Source: Candidatus Cloacimonadota bacterium (lineage in GTDB: Bacteria > Cloacimonadota > Cloacimonadia > Cloacimonadales > WRIO01). From it: a DNA stretch of 51,361 bases. The notes below the pieces were generated by a model. It was not told the origin of the DNA and did not search any database. It worked only from the letters and a program-made list of their open reading frames with translations. The position numbers were made by a program, and so were the translations under genes. Numbering within the stretch: the stretch's first letter is position 1; each line of letters begins with the position of its first letter. Positions 26,484 through 35,753 of the stretch are shown piece after piece. The stretch lies in NCBI GenBank assembly GCA_009777575.1, contig WRLO01000015.1, positions 1 to 51,361 of the forward strand, read 5' to 3'.

Positions 26484-27986
26484 TCATATCTCGACGCTTT
26501 TTATTCTCATTGCGACTCGATTTTTTATATCTTCACATCTTTCTATTTTAACGGATAAAAAGTTTTTTGTTTCATTAGAAACTGCTACTCTCTGGTCTAT
26601 CCTATACCCACTCAACCAAATGATTTTCTCAGCATCTGAAAAAATCACAATATTAGCCCTTTCTTTCAAAGGCACTTTTTCGTCAATGAAAAAATTTTTG
26701 ACCTTTTTATAACTATTCATTCCAAAGGGCATAAACTTATCCCCTGCCTTTCTAAATCGTAGCGTTATTGGAAAGTATATTTTATCTAAATCAAAAACTG
26801 CAAAACTATTAGGAAAAGGGTAAGAGGTGTATATTGAAGGCATTTTTGACTTTATCATTTTTTGCTCTGGAGACAAGGGTAAAACGCTATTAGATTCAAT
26901 AAGAGGATTATGCTTTGTTTTTTTCATCTCAAATCGATATTCATTAAATACGAATACATCACGAATTTTGTTCAAAACTCTTTCTGACTCTTTTGCTGGA
27001 TCATGATAATTATCCAGTTTTTTGAATACTAAAAATTCATAATCTTTTTCCACTTTAATATTTTCTGGTAAAAACACCTCTTTATAACCACTTTCTGATT
27101 CCAATAGGCTCATTATATCTAAAAAATGAACCGTATAAAAATCCATGTTTTTTTTTGTAAGCAATCCATATGCCTCTCTAAATATATAAAATACCAATAT
27201 AGGAAAATTTTTTTTCAATACTCCTACATCAAAGACAATGATATTTTCATTTTCACATATAATTGCTTTTTTATAGTCTTTTTTGGATTGTTGTTGAAAA
27301 TATTTATCTGATAAATAAAATAGATTGCCATAATCTATCATTTTTTTTTCAAAATTTGGATTAAATTCTTGTTTTATCAACGGAATCAATTCATTTCTAA
27401 TTTTATTTCGAGTATAATGATTTGAAAAATTTGTCTGGTCTGTTCGATAACTTATTCCTTTGAATTTCAGATATTCGATTAACATCTCTTTTTTAAATAA
27501 TAATAAAGGATGGATAATATCATTTTTAATTGGTGTTATTCCACTCAATCCAGTTAGTCCAGAGCCTCGAATAAACCTGTGTAAAACCGTTTCCGTCTGA
27601 TCTTCATAATGATGACCTAAGGCTATAAAATCAAGTTTATAATGCTTTTTTAGCTTCCTAAAATATTCCAATCGAATCTCACGAGCTTCGTTTTGGATAC
27701 CAACTTCACCTTGTATTTTTGCTTTTAATATATAAAGGGGCATATTATGCTTAAAACAAAATTCTTTGACAAAAATTTCATCCTGCTTGGATTCTTCACC
27801 CCGAAGATTATAATTTACATGCGCTACAGCAAGAAAAAGTGCATATTTCGCCTGAATCTCCATAAACAATAGAGTCAATGCCATAGAATCTGCACCACCT
27901 GAAAGACCTATTAATATCCTTGCTTTCTGCTTTAAAAAATTGTGCTGCAATCCAAAATTTTCAAACTTATCTATGAGGTTTTTCAT
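26484..27986 (-). CDS. tilS: tRNA(Ile)-lysidine synthase
   Basis: About 500 residues. It converts C34 of the CAU-anticodon tRNA-Ile to lysidine so that AUA is read as Ile. The PP-loop is 'GLSGGADSMAL' (residues 27-37 from the chosen start), followed by 'ALGHHYEDQTETVLHRFIRG' and 'RTDQTNFSNHYTRNKIRN'. The C-terminal substrate-binding domain ends in 'IIWLSGYRIDQRVAVSNETK'. I chose the ATG at 27986 because it fits the usual start of the family and has AAGG close before it; an in-frame ATG 11 codons upstream is possible. First gene of the six-gene operon down to 21215. Confidence 0.93.
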   Translation of the reverse strand: MKNLIDKFENFGLQHNFLKQKARILIGLSGGADSMALTLLFMEIQAKYALFLAVAHVNYNLRGEESKQDEIFVKEFCFKHNMPLYILKAKIQGEVGIQNEAREIRLEYFRKLKKHYKLDFIALGHHYEDQTETVLHRFIRGSGLTGLSGITPIKNDIIHPLLLFKKEMLIEYLKFKGISYRTDQTNFSNHYTRNKIRNELIPLIKQEFNPNFEKKMIDYGNLFYLSDKYFQQQSKKDYKKAIICENENIIVFDVGVLKKNFPILVFYIFREAYGLLTKKNMDFYTVHFLDIMSLLESESGYKEVFLPENIKVEKDYEFLVFKKLDNYHDPAKESERVLNKIRDVFVFNEYRFEMKKTKHNPLIESNSVLPLSPEQKMIKSKMPSIYTSYPFPNSFAVFDLDKIYFPITLRFRKAGDKFMPFGMNSYKKVKNFFIDEKVPLKERANIVIFSDAEKIIWLSGYRIDQRVAVSNETKNFLSVKIERCEDIKNRVAMRIKSVEI

Positions 27987-28181
27987 ACACCTTCTTTTTA
28001 TTTTATTATTCAATAACATTTCTTTTTGATACTGAAGTTTTTTTATTTTTGCTGGATTGTTCTTGATAAACCTTCAAAATAATGAATGGGCTCAATCTCA
28101 AATAGAAATACTACAAACACGCCAATTTATTAATAATGACCTATTTGTCAAGCCTTTTCTTTAAAGTAAATTTTGATATTG

Positions 28182-28209
28182 TTTACTCTTTTTCAGAATA
28201 TAGTATAAT
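28182..28209 (+). promoter_or_regulatory. Putative sigma-70-type promoter of the MATE gene
   Basis: TATAAT at 28204-28209 lies 16 bases after TTTACT (28182-28187). Transcription would start near 28216, about 67 bases before the ATG at 28283. The -10 box is perfect; the -35 box is poor. Confidence 0.45.
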
Positions 28210-28282
28210 ACTTTTATATAGCCTCAAATAATGATTGACTTTTAAAGCCATATAAAAATATTTGTTTAAAAGATGGTATTTT

Positions 28283-29626
28283 ATGAAAGATTTGACTATA
28301 GGAAATGAATTTAAAAGTATTTTAAAGTTTTCAATGCCGATACTTCTCGGCAGTGTATTTCAGCAGTTATACAATATAGTAGACAGCCTCATAGTTGGTA
28401 ATTATTTAGGGAGTGCTTCTCTTGGAGCAGTTGGTGCTTCTTTTCCAGTGATATTTGTCTTGATAGCTATGATTATGGGTTTAACAATGGGAGCTTCCAT
28501 AGTCATTTCTCAATATTTTGGTATCAAGGATATGGAAAAGGTCAAAAAAGGGATAGACACAATGATGATAATAGGTTTATCTCTTGGTCTTTTCATTGGT
28601 GTAGTCGGCTTTCTTTTTGCAGAGAGCATATTTGTATTATTGAGATTACCTGCCGAAATCATCGAAACAGCGACAGCTTATTTTAAAGTGTTTATTTCTG
28701 GCTCTATATTTATGTTTGGTTACAACGGTGTCAGCGACATTTTGCGTGCCTTAGGAGACTCCAAGACACCTCTTTATTTTTTGATAATATCAGTAGTATT
28801 AAACATCATACTGGATTTGGTCTTTGTCCTTGTTTGTGGATGGGGCATAGCTGCGGTAGCTTTGGCGACTGTGATTTCACAAGCAGTTGCTTTTTTTGGA
28901 CTGACAATTTGGCTGAATACACGGCACACTTTTGTAAAAATAAATTTTTTCAGATTAAAATTTGATAAAGAAATATTTTTTAAATGTATAAAACTCGGTT
29001 TACCTACAGGTGTTCAGCAAATGGCAGTCGGGCTCGGTGCTACATTATTGGTATCTATTGCAGGCGGTTTTGGAAAGGATACTTTAGCAGGCTTGACCAT
29101 TGGCACAAAGCTTGATTCTCTCGCTATCTTGCCTATGCTGAGTATAGCTCAGGCATTGACGAGCTTTGTCGGACAAAATGCGGGTGCAGGGCATTATGAT
29201 AGGATTAGAAAAGGCTACCATGCTGCGATGATACTATCCTGTGGTATCTCTTTTGGATTGGGTCTTGTATTCTTGTTTTTTAATGAATATTTGGTCAGTT
29301 TTTTTTCTCCTGAGACAGAAGTTCAAAGGGTTGCCTCAGAACTGCTCATGATTTGTAGTATGTTTTATGTAGTTATTTCCGCTATGTTTATCACAAATTC
29401 GCTACTGAGAGGTGCAGGTGACACTATATTTCCTCTTTTTAGCACTGTCCTAATGCTCTGGTTTGTCAGATTGCCAGCAAGCTATATTCTGTCGCGAGAA
29501 TGGTCTGGGCTTGGCGATACAGGCATTTGGTGGGGAAATCCGATAGCCTGGACATTGGGTTTTATACTAGTGTATATCTATTATAAAAAAGGTAAATGGA
29601 AAAATAAAAGTGTAGTGAGAAGTTGA
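28283..29626 (+). CDS. MATE-family multidrug/organic cation efflux transporter
   Basis: 447 residues from the ATG at 28283; the frame is open 21 bases further only with a TTG. Twelve hydrophobic helices in two halves. The MATE pattern is clear: 'GSVFQQLYNIVDSLIVGNYL' near the start, 'DILRALGDSKTPLYFLIIS' in the first half, 'QALTSFVGQNAGAGHYDRIR' and 'SLLRGAGDTIFPLF' in the second. Members export drugs or metabolites with Na+ or H+ influx. It stands alone on the plus strand, diverging from the tilS operon. Confidence 0.93.
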   Translation: MKDLTIGNEFKSILKFSMPILLGSVFQQLYNIVDSLIVGNYLGSASLGAVGASFPVIFVLIAMIMGLTMGASIVISQYFGIKDMEKVKKGIDTMMIIGLSLGLFIGVVGFLFAESIFVLLRLPAEIIETATAYFKVFISGSIFMFGYNGVSDILRALGDSKTPLYFLIISVVLNIILDLVFVLVCGWGIAAVALATVISQAVAFFGLTIWLNTRHTFVKINFFRLKFDKEIFFKCIKLGLPTGVQQMAVGLGATLLVSIAGGFGKDTLAGLTIGTKLDSLAILPMLSIAQALTSFVGQNAGAGHYDRIRKGYHAAMILSCGISFGLGLVFLFFNEYLVSFFSPETEVQRVASELLMICSMFYVVISAMFITNSLLRGAGDTIFPLFSTVLMLWFVRLPASYILSREWSGLGDTGIWWGNPIAWTLGFILVYIYYKKGKWKNKSVVRS

Positions 29627-29646
29627 GTGCATAGAGATACTTAGCT

Positions 29647-29690
29647 ATAAAAAAGAGTTTTAAAGATAGAAAAAATGACTCTATTTTTAT
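29647..29690 (+). terminator. Possible weak intrinsic terminator after the MATE gene
   Basis: TAAAAAAGAGT pairs with ACTCTATTTTTA across a loop of about 17 bases, and the 3' arm ends in a T-rich stretch. The stem is AT-rich and short in GC, so termination strength is doubtful. Confidence 0.3.
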
Positions 29691-29870
29691 ACTATTATAT
29701 CAAATTTATATAATTTTTATATCATAATTATATACATAAAAAAAATATATTTTCATAAAAAAGTCATTTTACTTCATATACAACACTTTTAAGGTTTTTT
29801 TATACACTTCATAATCTTTGGCACAGATATTGCAATATAAAAAAGTAAAATAAATTATATAGGAGTAATT

Positions 29871-30683
29871 ATGAATAGTGTAGCAAAAAGAGGAATAGTG
29901 TTAGTTTTCACTATTTTATGTCTGTTAATAACATTTGGCTGCTTGAATAGCCTATCAGGAGGAAATATGGAATTTGTCCATGAAATGAGACTGCCAACAC
30001 AGGAGTTTTCCAGTCTCCATGTCAGCGGTAATTTTGATGTCTTTTTTACTCAGGCTGCAGAAAGGTCTGTGGTATTGAAAGCAAGTGAGGAAACTCATCT
30101 CCAATCTGTTAAATTTGAATACAGAGACCAAATTTTGGAGATTTACAAAGAAAGTGAGGAAAATAACTCAAATAACAACAGAGTTATCAATGTGAACAGC
30201 AGAAATGTAACAATCTATGTTAAAGACGGAAGCGTCTTAGTAGATGCAAAAACGAAATTGCAGCTTTATATCTCAGCACCAAGTATCGAAAGAATAGAAC
30301 AAGCTGGCTCTGGAAAAATAGTTTTTGACCCTTTCGTAGATTTACCAAAACTCAACTTTGACATTGCTGGCTCTGGAAATATCTACCTACCCGATATAAA
30401 AGTCGATCAGCTTTCCTTTGATATAGCTGGCTCTGGGACAGTTAATGTTTCCGGACACGCAGACATCTTAAAAATAGATTCAGCAGGTGCAGGAAACATT
30501 AACGCTAAAGACTTGATAGCACAAAAAGTAAATATTGATGCCGCTGGCGCGGTTAGTGCCAATGTCTACGCAGCAGAAGAGCTAAAAATCGACCTCGCAG
30601 GTGCAGGTAGAGTGAATTATTGGGGAAATCCAAGAGTCAATCGTTCTGTCGCAGGTATCGGGAGAATTACAAATATGGATTGA
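29871..30683 (+). CDS. DUF2807 (GIN-domain) lipoprotein
   Basis: 270 residues. The signal peptide ends in a lipobox (ITFGC, Cys 24), so it is an exported lipoprotein. The mature part begins 'FSSLHVSGNFDVFFTQ', the standard opening of DUF2807 'head GIN' domains. It then has Gly-rich strand repeats 'AGSGKIVFD', 'AGSGNIYL', 'AGSGTVNV', 'AGAGNINA' and 'AGAGRVNYWG' that form a beta-helix. The function of the family is unknown; members are common surface or periplasmic proteins in Bacteroidota and allies. AGGAG lies seven bases before the ATG. Confidence 0.88.
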   Translation: MNSVAKRGIVLVFTILCLLITFGCLNSLSGGNMEFVHEMRLPTQEFSSLHVSGNFDVFFTQAAERSVVLKASEETHLQSVKFEYRDQILEIYKESEENNSNNNRVINVNSRNVTIYVKDGSVLVDAKTKLQLYISAPSIERIEQAGSGKIVFDPFVDLPKLNFDIAGSGNIYLPDIKVDQLSFDIAGSGTVNVSGHADILKIDSAGAGNINAKDLIAQKVNIDAAGAVSANVYAAEELKIDLAGAGRVNYWGNPRVNRSVAGIGRITNMD

Positions 30684-30711
30684 AAAGAATACCATGATGG
30701 TAGGCATCCTA

Positions 30712-30843
30712 CCATAAGTGTCAATTTTTGTCCGAAGTGCCACCACGAAGCGAAGCGGAGTAGCCTGTCATCTCCGATTGGCATTTGACAATGGTTTATG
30801 GCAATCGGAGATTGCCGCTACGAACAAGAGTTGACACTTATGG
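30712..30843. repeat. 132-bp MITE-like element with 13-bp perfect terminal inverted repeats
   Basis: CCATAAGTGTCAA at 30712-30724 is matched exactly by TTGACACTTATGG at 30831-30843. A nested pair CTCCGATTG / CAATCGGAG (30772-30780 and 30802-30810) lies inside. The right inner part, CAATCGGAGATTGCCGCTACG, carries the same hairpin-plus-GCTACG core as elements found inside the exported-protein genes at 35047-35190 and 46323-46344. No open frame of note. Confidence 0.7.
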
Positions 30844-30911
30844 GGGTGTCCCCACATTAACATGCCAAATTTAAAAAAGTTATAAGATGTCTATTATTGT
30901 AATCGATGTTT

Positions 30912-33900
30912 CTATTTCATCAAAACCATTCTTTTGGTTTGAACAATGTAATCCGTTGTCATTCTATAAAAGTAAATACCAGTAGAAACACTGCTCCCCA
31001 TGTAGTCTGTTCCATTCCAACGAACATTGTGATATCCTGCTGTGAGATTTTCATTCAAAAGCGGTATCACTAACTGCCCCCTTACATTGAAAATATCAAT
31101 CACAACCCTTGAATTATTCGCTAGGTTAAAATGAATTGTGGTTTCTGGGTTGAATGGGTTCGGATAATTTCCTACTAATTCTGTTTGAGATGGTAAGATG
31201 GTATCGTCTATATCAGAAACAAACTTTATGGTAGTAAAGCTAAAAATCTGATTTTCTTTAGAATCTCCGTGCTCGTTAAAAGCTACGACTTGCCAGTAGT
31301 ATGTTGTAGCATATTCTAAATCTATTTCAAGTGTGTATTCTGTGGTATCCGGGGGTAGGAGGATGTGATTTGCCACCTCCATGTAGTGCCAGAGCTTGCC
31401 TCTGTGCGTTTTTGGATTATTTCCCACAAGCACAGAGGCAAGCTCTGACACTACATGGTGATGTATATCAATATAAAACCTCAATCCCGTTATTTCAGCA
31501 CCCTCCGTTGGCAATTCCCATGTAAATACTGGTCTCAACTCTACATCGACAGCCTCATTTACTGGAGTGAGTAAAGCGACAGGATTTGGTGCTGGCTCTA
31601 CATCGACATCTTTTGTAGTAAAATAAAATATTTGATTGTTTTCAGAATCTCCGTATTCATTAAAGGCTATGACTTGCCAAATGTATGTTGTAGCATACTC
31701 TAAATCTATTTCAAGTGTGTATTCTGCGGTATCAGCGGGTAATATTGTAGGGGACGCAATTTTGCGTTCCGCTTTCGTAGCGTCAATCATCCCGATTGAC
31801 ATAACGGAACGCACAAGTGCGTTCCCTACAGAATTAAAGCGGAAATTGTCATTCGAGACGAATGACTGTACGGAAGAGATATAAAACCTCAATCCCGTTA
31901 TTTCAGCACCCTCCGTTGGCAATTCCCATGTAAATACCGGTCTCAATTCTACTTCTTCAGTCTCATTTACAGGAGTGAGTAGAACTACAGGATTTGGTGG
32001 TGGCTCTACATCGACATCTTTTGTTGTAAAATAAAATATTTGATTGTTTTCAGAATCTCCGTATTCATTAAAGACTATGACTTGCCAATAGTATGTTGTA
32101 GCATATTCTAAATCTATTTCAAGTGTGTATTCTGTGGTATCCGGGGGTAGGAGGATGTGATTTGCCGCCTCCTTGTAGTGCCAGAGCTTGCCTCTGTGCG
32201 TTTTTGGATTATTTCCCACAAGCACAGAGGCAAGCTCTGGCACTACATGGTGATGTATATCAATATACAACCTCAATCCCTCTATTTCACCACCCTCCGT
32301 TGGCAATTCCCATGTAAATACTGGTCTCAACTCTACATCGACAGCCTCATTTTCAGGAGTGAGTAATACTACAGGCTCGGGTGTTGGCTCTACTTCGATA
32401 CCTCTTGTCGTAAAGCTAAAAACCTGATTTTCTTTAGAATCTCCATATTCATTAAAGGCTATGACTTGCCAATAGTATGTTGTAGCATATTCTAAATCTA
32501 TTTCAAGTGTGTATTCTGTGGTATCCGGGGGTAGGAGGATGTGATTTGCCGCCTCTACGTAGTGCCAGAGCTTGCCTCTGTGCGTTTTTGGATTATTTCC
32601 CACAAGCACAGAAGCAAGCTCTGACACTACATGGTGATGTATATCAATATAAAACCTCAATCCCTCTATTTCACCACCTTCTGTTGGCAGTTCCCATGTA
32701 AATACCTGTCTCAATTCTACTTCTACGGTATTATTTTCAGGCGAAATTAAAACCACAGCCCCAGGTGGAGTTTCTATTGGTATCTTTATCGTTACTACAT
32801 TTGATGATACAGATTCACCATCAGGTTCAGAATATACAGCTGTAACCCAATAATTATATTCAATACCTTCTTCAATGTCTTCGTCTATAAAAAAGAAATT
32901 TATTGTATCAGACATTATTATACCATTTTTATAAACATTAAAATACTCAAAAGATGCATACTCACTTTCTGCTGGTGCCTCCCAAGACAGATTCACTGCT
33001 CCATCTTCCAAAACAGCTTCAAGATTGGTAGGTGGATAAAAACCATCTCCCAAAATAAAGAACCTTGCATTGGTAAAGCCATCGACTCTTCCATCTGCTG
33101 TCGGGTATGGATTGATGCTGATAGGCATATTGCCTACAAGAGCTCCCCAATGTATATTTCTATAAACTCCCGGTGTATTTGTAAATTGGAAGAAATTTCC
33201 TCCTGCACCTGGTCTATCATCTCTCAAAGCCATTAAAACAAGATTTCCACCATTATATTCAAAAGGTGTAGACAAAACTATATTTACATCATAAGTACCT
33301 ACTGAATATATATCCAATTCTCCGTAATATACCAAAGAAAATAACTCAAAAGGTATCCAATCGTTGTTATTTTCAAATACAGCTTGTTCAGTAGTAGCCA
33401 TATAAAGACGAACCATATCTCCTCTAATTTTTGTTAATACATTACTACTATTTACGCAGTTAAATCGTAATGTTACTTGATAGATGGTTCCAGTGGTCAA
33501 TTCATCTTCATAATAAATAGTCTGAGTTATTCCTCTTACTTGCCAATAATGGATAAAAGTATGATTATGAAAAACAGTGCTATTAGGATCACCCACATAA
33601 ATTTCTTCCAGCTCATAAGGAGTAACAGTAAATCTTTGCGATTTAGTTTTATTATTATTAGGATTTTCATCAATATTCCAGATAATTTCGCCATAAATTT
33701 GGAACTGTCCACTATTATTTGGTATATATTCCAAAGTGAAATCGTGTGAATCGCCCGGTAATAAAGGCACACCGACAGATGATGATAAAGGAGTGAGCTC
33801 ACCTTCTTTCATCAAGTTTACTGTATATCCACTAGCAGAGTTTAAACCAAAATTACGAACAGAGATAGTATAACTAATTAAAGTATTTTGCAAAACCAAT

Positions 33901-35672
33901 TCAGGACCTTCAATATTTATTGTCGCTAAGTCATTTTGTAAAGACAATGCCATGCTCACAGAATTTAAAGCATTTACTCTTCCTGCTCCGAGAAGACCAC
34001 TTATACTTGGATTTAAATGGTCAATAGGGTCGGCACCAGCTTGTAAAAAATAAATTAAATCATCTATGGACATATTCTGATTTTGGGATTTTACAAGTGC
34101 TGCTATTCCAGCTACTATAGGAGATGCCATTGATGTTCCGCTAGCAAACAGATATGTATCTTCGCCTATAGTATTAAAAGCAGTGGAAAGGATATCAACG
34201 CCCGGTGCTGAAATGTCAACCCAATCTCCATAAGTTGAAAATGCTACCTTTGTATCAGTGATAGTAGTAGCAACTACTGCGAATGCATCATCGGCTGCTG
34301 CTGGGAATGTGGTTTCATTAAGATAAGTATTACCAGCCGATGTTATCATCAAAACGCCATGATCTTTTGCATAAGTAGCTGCAAGATTTGCTTCTTCTTC
34401 AAAATAATAACCACCCCAAGAACAATTTATTAAATGAACCCCTGTATCCACCATATAATAAATACCTGCATAAGGCTCGAATATGCCATTTGTAAAATAA
34501 TTAAAAGGAGAATGTTTTGTATTGAGTAATTTTGTAGTAAATGCAGGACCAGCTACTCCTATACTATTGTTTCCAACAGCAGCAGCACAGCCTGCTACAT
34601 GAGTTCCATGAGCACTTCCATTTAGATTTTGAAATGGATTGTTGCTCTCACCACCATTGGGATGTGTTGACCAAAAATCCCAGCCCATGACATCATCACA
34701 AAAGCCATTTCCATCATTGTCTCCGGGGCATATCACACCCTCGATATGAGTGTCTGCTCCGGGGCAATCTCCACCCGTGATACTACCATTTTCCCAATTT
34801 ATTGTAATACCGGGTAATTCAGCTTCATTTATCCAGATATTCGCTGCGAGGTCTGGGTGGTTCCATTTTATACCAGAGTCCACAATACCGATGATTATTT
34901 CAGGTGAACCTGTTTGCATAGCCCAAGTTTCAAAGACCTGTGCATTGGTAAATGCCCATTGAAAATGTAGTTCTGGGTCGTTGGGGATGTGTAGCAATTT
35001 TTCTGTATCCTGAACTTTCCAGTTCGGGGTGAAGTTATTTGCCATTGTTGGTGATTGGAAATCACCGCTACGGTTTGTGGTTGTTGGCGATTGGAAATCA
35101 CCGCTACGGTTTGTGGTTGTTGGCGATTGGAAATCACCGCTACGGTGTGTGGTTGTTGGCGATTGGAAATCACCGCTACGGTGTGTGATATCACCGAAAC
35201 TTGCAATCCCTTCCAGCTCTGCAAATAAAACATTATTCTCTATTTTTAATATATTTAATAGTTCGTTTGTTCTACTATGGTCATTTGATTCTATGCGGAA
35301 TACATTCATCGGGTATTTCCCATCAAGATTCCACTCTGTGTTCTTTACCCTATATTTGCGAGTGAGGTTAACTATTTGGTATTCGTCTGCCAGTTCGTTG
35401 AACCAGTCATAAGGTGTGCGGACAATGCCATTTTCATGGGTTATTTCCAGCATTCCTCTGGTGTTTCCGATGAGGTCTGCTGAAAAACAGACTGTGATTC
35501 TACCAGGATAAATGTCATCAAGTTTGTAATTGTCTGTAGTGCCGTATTGAATACGCCAATCATTTAGGAAATCATGATTATTTTCCACACCTTGTAAAAT
35601 TGTGCTAAAAATAGTAATAATTAACATCAAATTAAATAAAAAGATAAATTTGAAATTTGCCTTCTTGGTCAT
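30912..35672 (-). CDS. Secreted subtilisin-like serine protease with FN3-type modules and a C-terminal sorting domain
   Basis: 1586 residues. I chose the ATG at 35672 because a full AAGGAGG stands just before it; a hydrophobic signal peptide follows. The pro-region (to about 230) contains four 12-residue repeats (RSGDFQSP). The S8 domain has D265 ('GIVDSG'), H355 ('HGTHVAG') and S514 ('GTSMASP'). A CARDB-like region and an FN3 domain come next, then four near-identical modules ('LRPVFTWELPTEG' … 'TTYYWQV'), about 970-1484. The C-terminus is FlgD-Ig/type-IX-like: 'GNYPNPFNPETTIHF' … 'STGIYFYRM' … 'TKRMVLMK'. Three modules carry a translated 78-bp palindrome and a fourth carries another element. 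It follows the GLUG-protein gene by 81 bases and is probably in its operon. Confidence 0.9.
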   Translation of the reverse strand: MTKKANFKFIFLFNLMLIITIFSTILQGVENNHDFLNDWRIQYGTTDNYKLDDIYPGRITVCFSADLIGNTRGMLEITHENGIVRTPYDWFNELADEYQIVNLTRKYRVKNTEWNLDGKYPMNVFRIESNDHSRTNELLNILKIENNVLFAELEGIASFGDITHRSGDFQSPTTTHRSGDFQSPTTTNRSGDFQSPTTTNRSGDFQSPTMANNFTPNWKVQDTEKLLHIPNDPELHFQWAFTNAQVFETWAMQTGSPEIIIGIVDSGIKWNHPDLAANIWINEAELPGITINWENGSITGGDCPGADTHIEGVICPGDNDGNGFCDDVMGWDFWSTHPNGGESNNPFQNLNGSAHGTHVAGCAAAVGNNSIGVAGPAFTTKLLNTKHSPFNYFTNGIFEPYAGIYYMVDTGVHLINCSWGGYYFEEEANLAATYAKDHGVLMITSAGNTYLNETTFPAAADDAFAVVATTITDTKVAFSTYGDWVDISAPGVDILSTAFNTIGEDTYLFASGTSMASPIVAGIAALVKSQNQNMSIDDLIYFLQAGADPIDHLNPSISGLLGAGRVNALNSVSMALSLQNDLATINIEGPELVLQNTLISYTISVRNFGLNSASGYTVNLMKEGELTPLSSSVGVPLLPGDSHDFTLEYIPNNSGQFQIYGEIIWNIDENPNNNKTKSQRFTVTPYELEEIYVGDPNSTVFHNHTFIHYWQVRGITQTIYYEDELTTGTIYQVTLRFNCVNSSNVLTKIRGDMVRLYMATTEQAVFENNNDWIPFELFSLVYYGELDIYSVGTYDVNIVLSTPFEYNGGNLVLMALRDDRPGAGGNFFQFTNTPGVYRNIHWGALVGNMPISINPYPTADGRVDGFTNARFFILGDGFYPPTNLEAVLEDGAVNLSWEAPAESEYASFEYFNVYKNGIIMSDTINFFFIDEDIEEGIEYNYWVTAVYSEPDGESVSSNVVTIKIPIETPPGAVVLISPENNTVEVELRQVFTWELPTEGGEIEGLRFYIDIHHHVVSELASVLVGNNPKTHRGKLWHYVEAANHILLPPDTTEYTLEIDLEYATTYYWQVIAFNEYGDSKENQVFSFTTRGIEVEPTPEPVVLLTPENEAVDVELRPVFTWELPTEGGEIEGLRLYIDIHHHVVPELASVLVGNNPKTHRGKLWHYKEAANHILLPPDTTEYTLEIDLEYATTYYWQVIVFNEYGDSENNQIFYFTTKDVDVEPPPNPVVLLTPVNETEEVELRPVFTWELPTEGAEITGLRFYISSVQSFVSNDNFRFNSVGNALVRSVMSIGMIDATKAERKIASPTILPADTAEYTLEIDLEYATTYIWQVIAFNEYGDSENNQIFYFTTKDVDVEPAPNPVALLTPVNEAVDVELRPVFTWELPTEGAEITGLRFYIDIHHHVVSELASVLVGNNPKTHRGKLWHYMEVANHILLPPDTTEYTLEIDLEYATTYYWQVVAFNEHGDSKENQIFSFTTIKFVSDIDDTILPSQTELVGNYPNPFNPETTIHFNLANNSRVVIDIFNVRGQLVIPLLNENLTAGYHNVRWNGTDYMGSSVSTGIYFYRMTTDYIVQTKRMVLMK
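31380..31457 (-). repeat. Palindromic element A, copy 1, in frame in the protease gene
   Basis: 28-nt arms 31380-31407 and 31430-31457 pair with one mismatch around a 22-nt loop; 78 bp is exactly 26 codons. It is translated as 'HHVVSELASVLVGNNPKTHR' and onward. The arms hold the AGAGCTTGCCTCTGTG core. Confidence 0.9.
31746..31866 (-). repeat. Composite palindromic element B in frame in the protease gene
   Basis: Three hairpins in a row: 25-nt arms 31746-31770 and 31806-31830 (22 of 25 paired, GTAGGG..ACGCA family), an inner GTCAATC/GATTGAC stem (31782-31800) and GTCATTCG/CGAATGAC (31848-31866). It occupies the place where the other three modules carry element A, so this module's loop reads SNDNFRFNSVGNALVRSVMS instead. 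Confidence 0.85.
32172..32249 (-). repeat. Palindromic element A, copy 2
   Basis: Same 78-bp layout as copy 1 (arms 32172-32199 and 32222-32249), a few substitutions, again 26 codons in frame. Confidence 0.9.
32556..32633 (-). repeat. Palindromic element A, copy 3
   Basis: Same 78-bp layout (arms 32556-32583 and 32606-32633); some mismatches near the outer ends (TACGTAGTG for CATGTAGTG) and one G-to-A in the right arm. Confidence 0.88.
35047..35190 (-). repeat. Four tandem 36-bp units (element C) coding RSGDFQSP repeats
   Basis: Units start at 35047, 35083, 35119 and 35155. On the plus strand each has GATTGGAAATCACCGCTACG, able to fold as GCGGTGATT-TCC-AATCGCC. Translated on the minus strand as 'HRSGDFQSPTTT' / 'NRSGDFQSPTTT'. 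They lie in the protease pro-region (residues about 161-209). The core matches the MITE-like element at 30712-30843. Confidence 0.9.
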
Positions 35673-35753
35673 TTTGTGCACCTCCTTCGGTAAATCATCT
35701 TTTTTCAAACACTCTTTTTGTCAACTAGAAAGTTGACATTTCATAATTCTCTA

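Larger units (their letters stand above)
31220..32770 (-). repeat. Four tandem ~390-bp DNA modules in the protease gene
   Basis: Each module encodes one FN3-like unit beginning 'TPENEAVDVELRPVFTWELP' or a close variant and ending 'TTYYWQV.AFNE.GDS'. Spacing is 384 bp between the two upstream-most units. DNA identity is very high, also with three further modules at 36080-37330 in the neighbouring gene. Such long direct repeats allow unit gain and loss and exchange between the two genes. Confidence 0.85.

Noticed and set aside
31331..32701. Repeated 64-codon plus-strand frames (MCILWYPGVGG type) at four to five places
   Set aside because: They are antisense reading through the palindromic element A and module ends of the exported-protein genes; repetition follows from the DNA repeats.
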